DNA of 64,000 nucleotides, from the NCBI GenBank assembly GCA_019671135.1, contig JAHRHY010000005.1, forward strand, positions 62,001-126,000, read 5' to 3'. The first letter of the stretch is position 1; each line of letters starts with the position of its first letter. This DNA comes from Linnemannia hyalina. Taxonomy: Eukaryota > Mortierellomycota > Mortierellomycetes > Mortierellales > Mortierellaceae. Shown here piece after piece: positions 61,293 through 64,000 of the stretch. The position numbers and the translations under genes were made by a program. The notes under the pieces are model-generated. The model had not been told where the DNA came from. It did no database searches and saw nothing but the letters and a program-made list of their open reading frames with translations.

Positions 61293-61880
61293 TTAGAGCT
61301 TGGCGGCGTTCAACTTCTTGAGACGGTCCCTCGCAATAGCAACCATATCATCCATAGCCACCTTCATCTCAGCCTCCTTGGTCGAGTTCCTGATCCTCTC
61401 TTCCATGACCGGAATAATCACACTCCTAGGCCGTCCATTCACAAAGACCACAAACTTGAACCCATACTTGGCCTCATACTCCTCATTCAACCTCTTCAAA
61501 GTCCTCTGCGTCTCCTTATCATCCGCGCTCGGCGTAGCGGTCGCATCCACTTTCTTGGCAGCATCCTCAGGTGTATACCCTTGTTCGATTAACGAGAGAG
61601 CGGAGAGGTTGGCTTTTGCGGCGCCGATCCGGGGATGGGCATTGATAACGTCCAATTGTTCTTGCAGGGTGAGGTATTTGTCAGGGTTGGAGAGAAGGAC
61701 TTCAGTCTCGTCGATCAAGGAGGAGAAGGAGGCGTAAGGTCGGTGGGAGTAGAGGTGGGCGACGATTGGAGGTGCGGGCTCGAAGAGGAGGGTGACGGCT
61801 GAGGAGAGGTCTTGGAGGGTAGCCTCGGTGTTGATGAATTCGATTGTTGGGAGTGCGACTGGTGCTGCTGCGTGTGTCAT
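61293..61880 (-). CDS. OHCU decarboxylase (2-oxo-4-hydroxy-4-carboxy-5-ureidoimidazoline decarboxylase)
   Basis: Purine catabolism: converts OHCU to S-allantoin after urate oxidase and HIU hydrolase. Single exon, 195 aa. Family blocks: RPYASFSSLID, VINAHPRIGAAK with the catalytic His in the HPRIG motif, LSALSLIEQGY, LKRLNEEYEAKYGFKFVVFV and NGRPRSVIIPVMEERI. The last three residues are AKL, a PTS1 peroxisomal signal. The start is MTHAAAPVAL; an upstream in-frame ATG at 62015 adds only a low-complexity Phe/Ser stretch and is rejected. Same strand as, and next to, urate oxidase. Confidence 0.95.
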   Translation of the reverse strand: MTHAAAPVALPTIEFINTEATLQDLSSAVTLLFEPAPPIVAHLYSHRPYASFSSLIDETEVLLSNPDKYLTLQEQLDVINAHPRIGAAKANLSALSLIEQGYTPEDAAKKVDATATPSADDKETQRTLKRLNEEYEAKYGFKFVVFVNGRPRSVIIPVMEERIRNSTKEAEMKVAMDDMVAIARDRLKKLNAAKL

Positions 61881-62839
61881 ATTTGGTATACTTGGTTGTT
61901 TTGGTGATGAGAGTGAGGGAAAGGAGGAAGAAAGGAAGAAGAAGAAGAAGAAGAAGAAGAGAAGAGAGAAGATTAGGAGGAGAATAAAAATCGGTTGTGA
62001 ATGACAGCGAGGCATGAGGAACGAAATGAACGAGGACTGATTCCTGCCCGCGTATGTGTCTCTTCTGAGTAGAATAATTCCAGGGGAATCATGAGAAGAG
62101 AAAGTGAGGGAAAGGTAAAAAGTGGTTTAGTCCAATCCCGTGTAACGATAATGCATAACGACGGATCGGAGCCTTTACTTTTTCAATAGCGATAAAAGAG
62201 TGGGTGGGTGAGAAGAGGACTCCAGGTTCGTCCCCCGTCCTGTCTGCATGTGGGCGAATTAGGAACAAACGCGGGGAGTGTAATGGAGAGAGTGGGTGGG
62301 ATATTTTCTTTTCTATTTTATTCCGCCCTTTTCTTTGCATGCTCACAACAGCACACACACAGCTTGAGACGACGACAACTACGCACTCAACCACAATTCA
62401 TCGGCGTTGTTAACGAGACCTCCTTCTGATGCACAACAACGGAAGAGAAAGACAAATGAAGTTAGCGATGGAGACCACAACAGTGGTCATGAAAAGTATC
62501 TTCGAGAAAAGTTATGGGTCACTCGCTATTCATGCATTGGGAGAAAGAAAAAAAGGGGGGACATTATTTGCATGGTTGAAAAGTATCCCACGGTCTATCA
62601 CTTTCCTTCTTTGCTCAAATTGACCCATCACTCCCAACAATGCACACAAGGACAGTGCAGGAAAGACAAACAACAGGAAGAGTACCAACGATCAATGGAA
62701 GAGAGCAAAGGAGTTATAAGGGTACTGTACAGGGTTGTTTTTATTATTTAGATATGTATCATGGCGGTGAAGACGAGGTGCAAAGTGGGTATGGGTGATC
62801 TGTATCTCTCTCTATTGTTCAAACACACACTCCTTTGCT
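61881..62839. other. Spacer between the two urate-pathway genes
   Basis: 959 bp between OHCU decarboxylase (start at 61880) and urate oxidase (stop at 62840), both minus strand. A GAA repeat (61937-61961) lies in the OHCU leader. No gene recognised, in particular no HIU hydrolase. Confidence 0.5.
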
Positions 62840-63787
62840 TTAAAGACGAGCACTGAGGGAGCGGGCAACGGTGGCGGTAATGAGACCGGATGGGTCAGCG
62901 ACGGGCTGGTAGACATCAGCATGCTCCTGCAAGTTCTTGGTGCCACGGAAGTAGTTCAAGTCGACGGCAAAGAAATGGCGGTTGGGAAGAGCATAGGAGA
63001 CACGCTCCAACCACTTCCAGTTGTTGATCGACTTGGCAGCCATCTTGTACAAAGTAGCCTGGACCGACGCAGACTCATCCTTGGCAAAGATGTCGCAGGT
63101 GACATCACGGACAGAATCGTAGATGGTGTTGAAGGGGATCTGGCCGAGGGTCGAGAGGACGTTGACAGAGTCGACGGCGGGGACGTTGAACTCCCAAGTG
63201 GCGTCGACACAGGTCGAGAGGACGCGGTCCTTGGCCTCGGGGAGGGTGGTGTACTCGTCACGGACGAAATCCTCGAAGGAAGATCCGGTGGTCTTGAGGA
63301 CAAGGAGACCGGCGATGGAGGATTTGAGGTCAATGGTGCGGCGGCCCTTGCAGTTGGGTCCACGCTTAATAAAGATCTCGGTCTGGCGGGTCTCGTCACC
63401 ATCGCGCCAGAAGGAGTGGTTGTGCTCCTTGCCGTCGATGATCATGCGGGCCCAGCGGTGGCGGATGATGGTGACGTGGGCGCCCTCGACCCAACCGTAG
63501 GTGTTCAAGAAGTGGTTGGCGAGCTCGGCGGCAAAGAGCTCGAGGGTGTCGACGACCTTGGAGGACTTGGCGAGGATATAGCAGGTGTTCTTGATAGAGT
63601 CGGTGGCGACGACGGCCTTGTTGGACGCCTCGGTGTAGGAGGTGGTGAAAGAGGAGCCGGAGAGGAGGCAGCGGATGGTGAGGTCGTCGACGCGGTGGAC
63701 GTTGGTGTCCTTGTGCACCTTGAGGAGGCGGACCTTGTCCTTTCCGTACTCCTGCTTGTCGAGGTAAACGTTAACGGTGGCAGTCAT
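62840..63787 (-). CDS. Urate oxidase (uricase)
   Basis: Oxidises urate to 5-hydroxyisourate in peroxisomes. Single exon, 315 aa. Conserved blocks: YGKDKVRLLKVHKD with the catalytic Lys region, VVATDSIKNTCYILAK containing the catalytic Thr, HVTIIRHRWARM, LKTTGSSFEDFVRDEYTTLP, DATWEF, and PNRHFFAVDLNYF. It ends SARL; the last three residues ARL fit PTS1. The start is MTATVNVYL; an upstream in-frame ATG at 63871 is in the CT-rich leader. A TATA box lies about 110 bp upstream. Confidence 0.98.
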   Translation of the reverse strand: MTATVNVYLDKQEYGKDKVRLLKVHKDTNVHRVDDLTIRCLLSGSSFTTSYTEASNKAVVATDSIKNTCYILAKSSKVVDTLELFAAELANHFLNTYGWVEGAHVTIIRHRWARMIIDGKEHNHSFWRDGDETRQTEIFIKRGPNCKGRRTIDLKSSIAGLLVLKTTGSSFEDFVRDEYTTLPEAKDRVLSTCVDATWEFNVPAVDSVNVLSTLGQIPFNTIYDSVRDVTCDIFAKDESASVQATLYKMAAKSINNWKWLERVSYALPNRHFFAVDLNYFRGTKNLQEHADVYQPVADPSGLITATVARSLSARL

Positions 63788-63895
63788 CTTTGTTGTAGGT
63801 GTTGGTGAGAGAGAGAAAGAGGAGGAGTGAGTGGAGTGAGGTTGTATGGATAACGAAGAAGAAAAAAACAAGAAAAAAGAAGGAAGACGATGTAG

Positions 63896-63903
63896 TTTTT
63901 ATA
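63896..63903 (-). promoter_or_regulatory. TATA box of the urate oxidase gene
   Basis: TATAAAAA on the minus strand, about 110 bp before the ATG and just ahead of a pyrimidine-rich leader. Motif and position only. Confidence 0.55.
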
Positions 63904-64000
63904 AGGATCAGAAATAAGTGAGACCAAGTGAAATTGATTGGCTCTGATACGAACAATCAGATGTCTCCCTTTCCCCGGATATTTTTCTTGTCTGGTTGAA

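Noticed and set aside
62840..63871. Upstream ATG at 63871 as the uricase start
   Set aside because: It would add a Ser/Phe/Pro stretch from the CT-rich leader; MTATVNVYL matches normal uricase N-termini.

Overview
This is nuclear DNA of a fungus, probably an early-diverging one, with Mortierellomycota as my best guess. The evidence is compact genes with many short GT-AG introns of about 70-150 nt, pyrimidine-rich leaders, fungal versions of housekeeping genes (Mex67, Chl1, Lam/Ltc, Gpi1, Sfp1), and no operons, Shine-Dalgarno sites or mobile elements. The phylum is inferred from overall gene style and was not tested. I assembled exons by matching splice sites to reading frame. Every multi-exon model closes in frame except the UTP16-like gene and the SFP1-like gene, both reported as findings.

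Layout, left to right: 3' part of DBP2/DDX5 RNA helicase (+); GRAM-VASt sterol transporter (-); a 4 kb gene-free divergent spacer; LIM-LIM-C1-RhoGAP (+); Sfp1-like zinc-finger gene with a 136-bp tandem duplication (+); GPI1/PIG-Q (-) and a small two-TM gene (-); fumarylacetoacetase (+); UDP-glucose 4-epimerase (-); RRP15 (+); mitochondrial GatA (+); an orphan gene (-); a 3.2 kb spacer; an ATP-grasp-like gene (+); UTP16-like (-) and UTP17/WDR75 (+) as a divergent pair; HPM1/METTL18 (-) and mitochondrial mL46 (+) as a divergent pair; a fungal membrane protein with a PPSY motif (-); a divergent ubiquitin-like/eS31 fusion (+); MEX67/NXF1 (-) and CHL1/DDX11 (+) as a divergent pair; a small Rieske protein (+); OHCU decarboxylase (-); urate oxidase (-).

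Many genes serve ribosome production or gene expression: Dbp2, an Sfp1-like factor, Rrp15, Utp16, Utp17, Hpm1 (modifies a ribosomal protein), mL46, the eS31 fusion and Mex67. The right end is a two-gene purine catabolism cluster, and both of its proteins end in peroxisomal targeting tripeptides. The most unusual items are: an eS31 precursor whose ubiquitin half has lost the functional surface; a long phase-1 intron in DBP2 carrying four copies of an 8-mer; the frame-breaking exact duplication in the SFP1-like gene; and a GC-AG intron proven by LIM zinc ligands.
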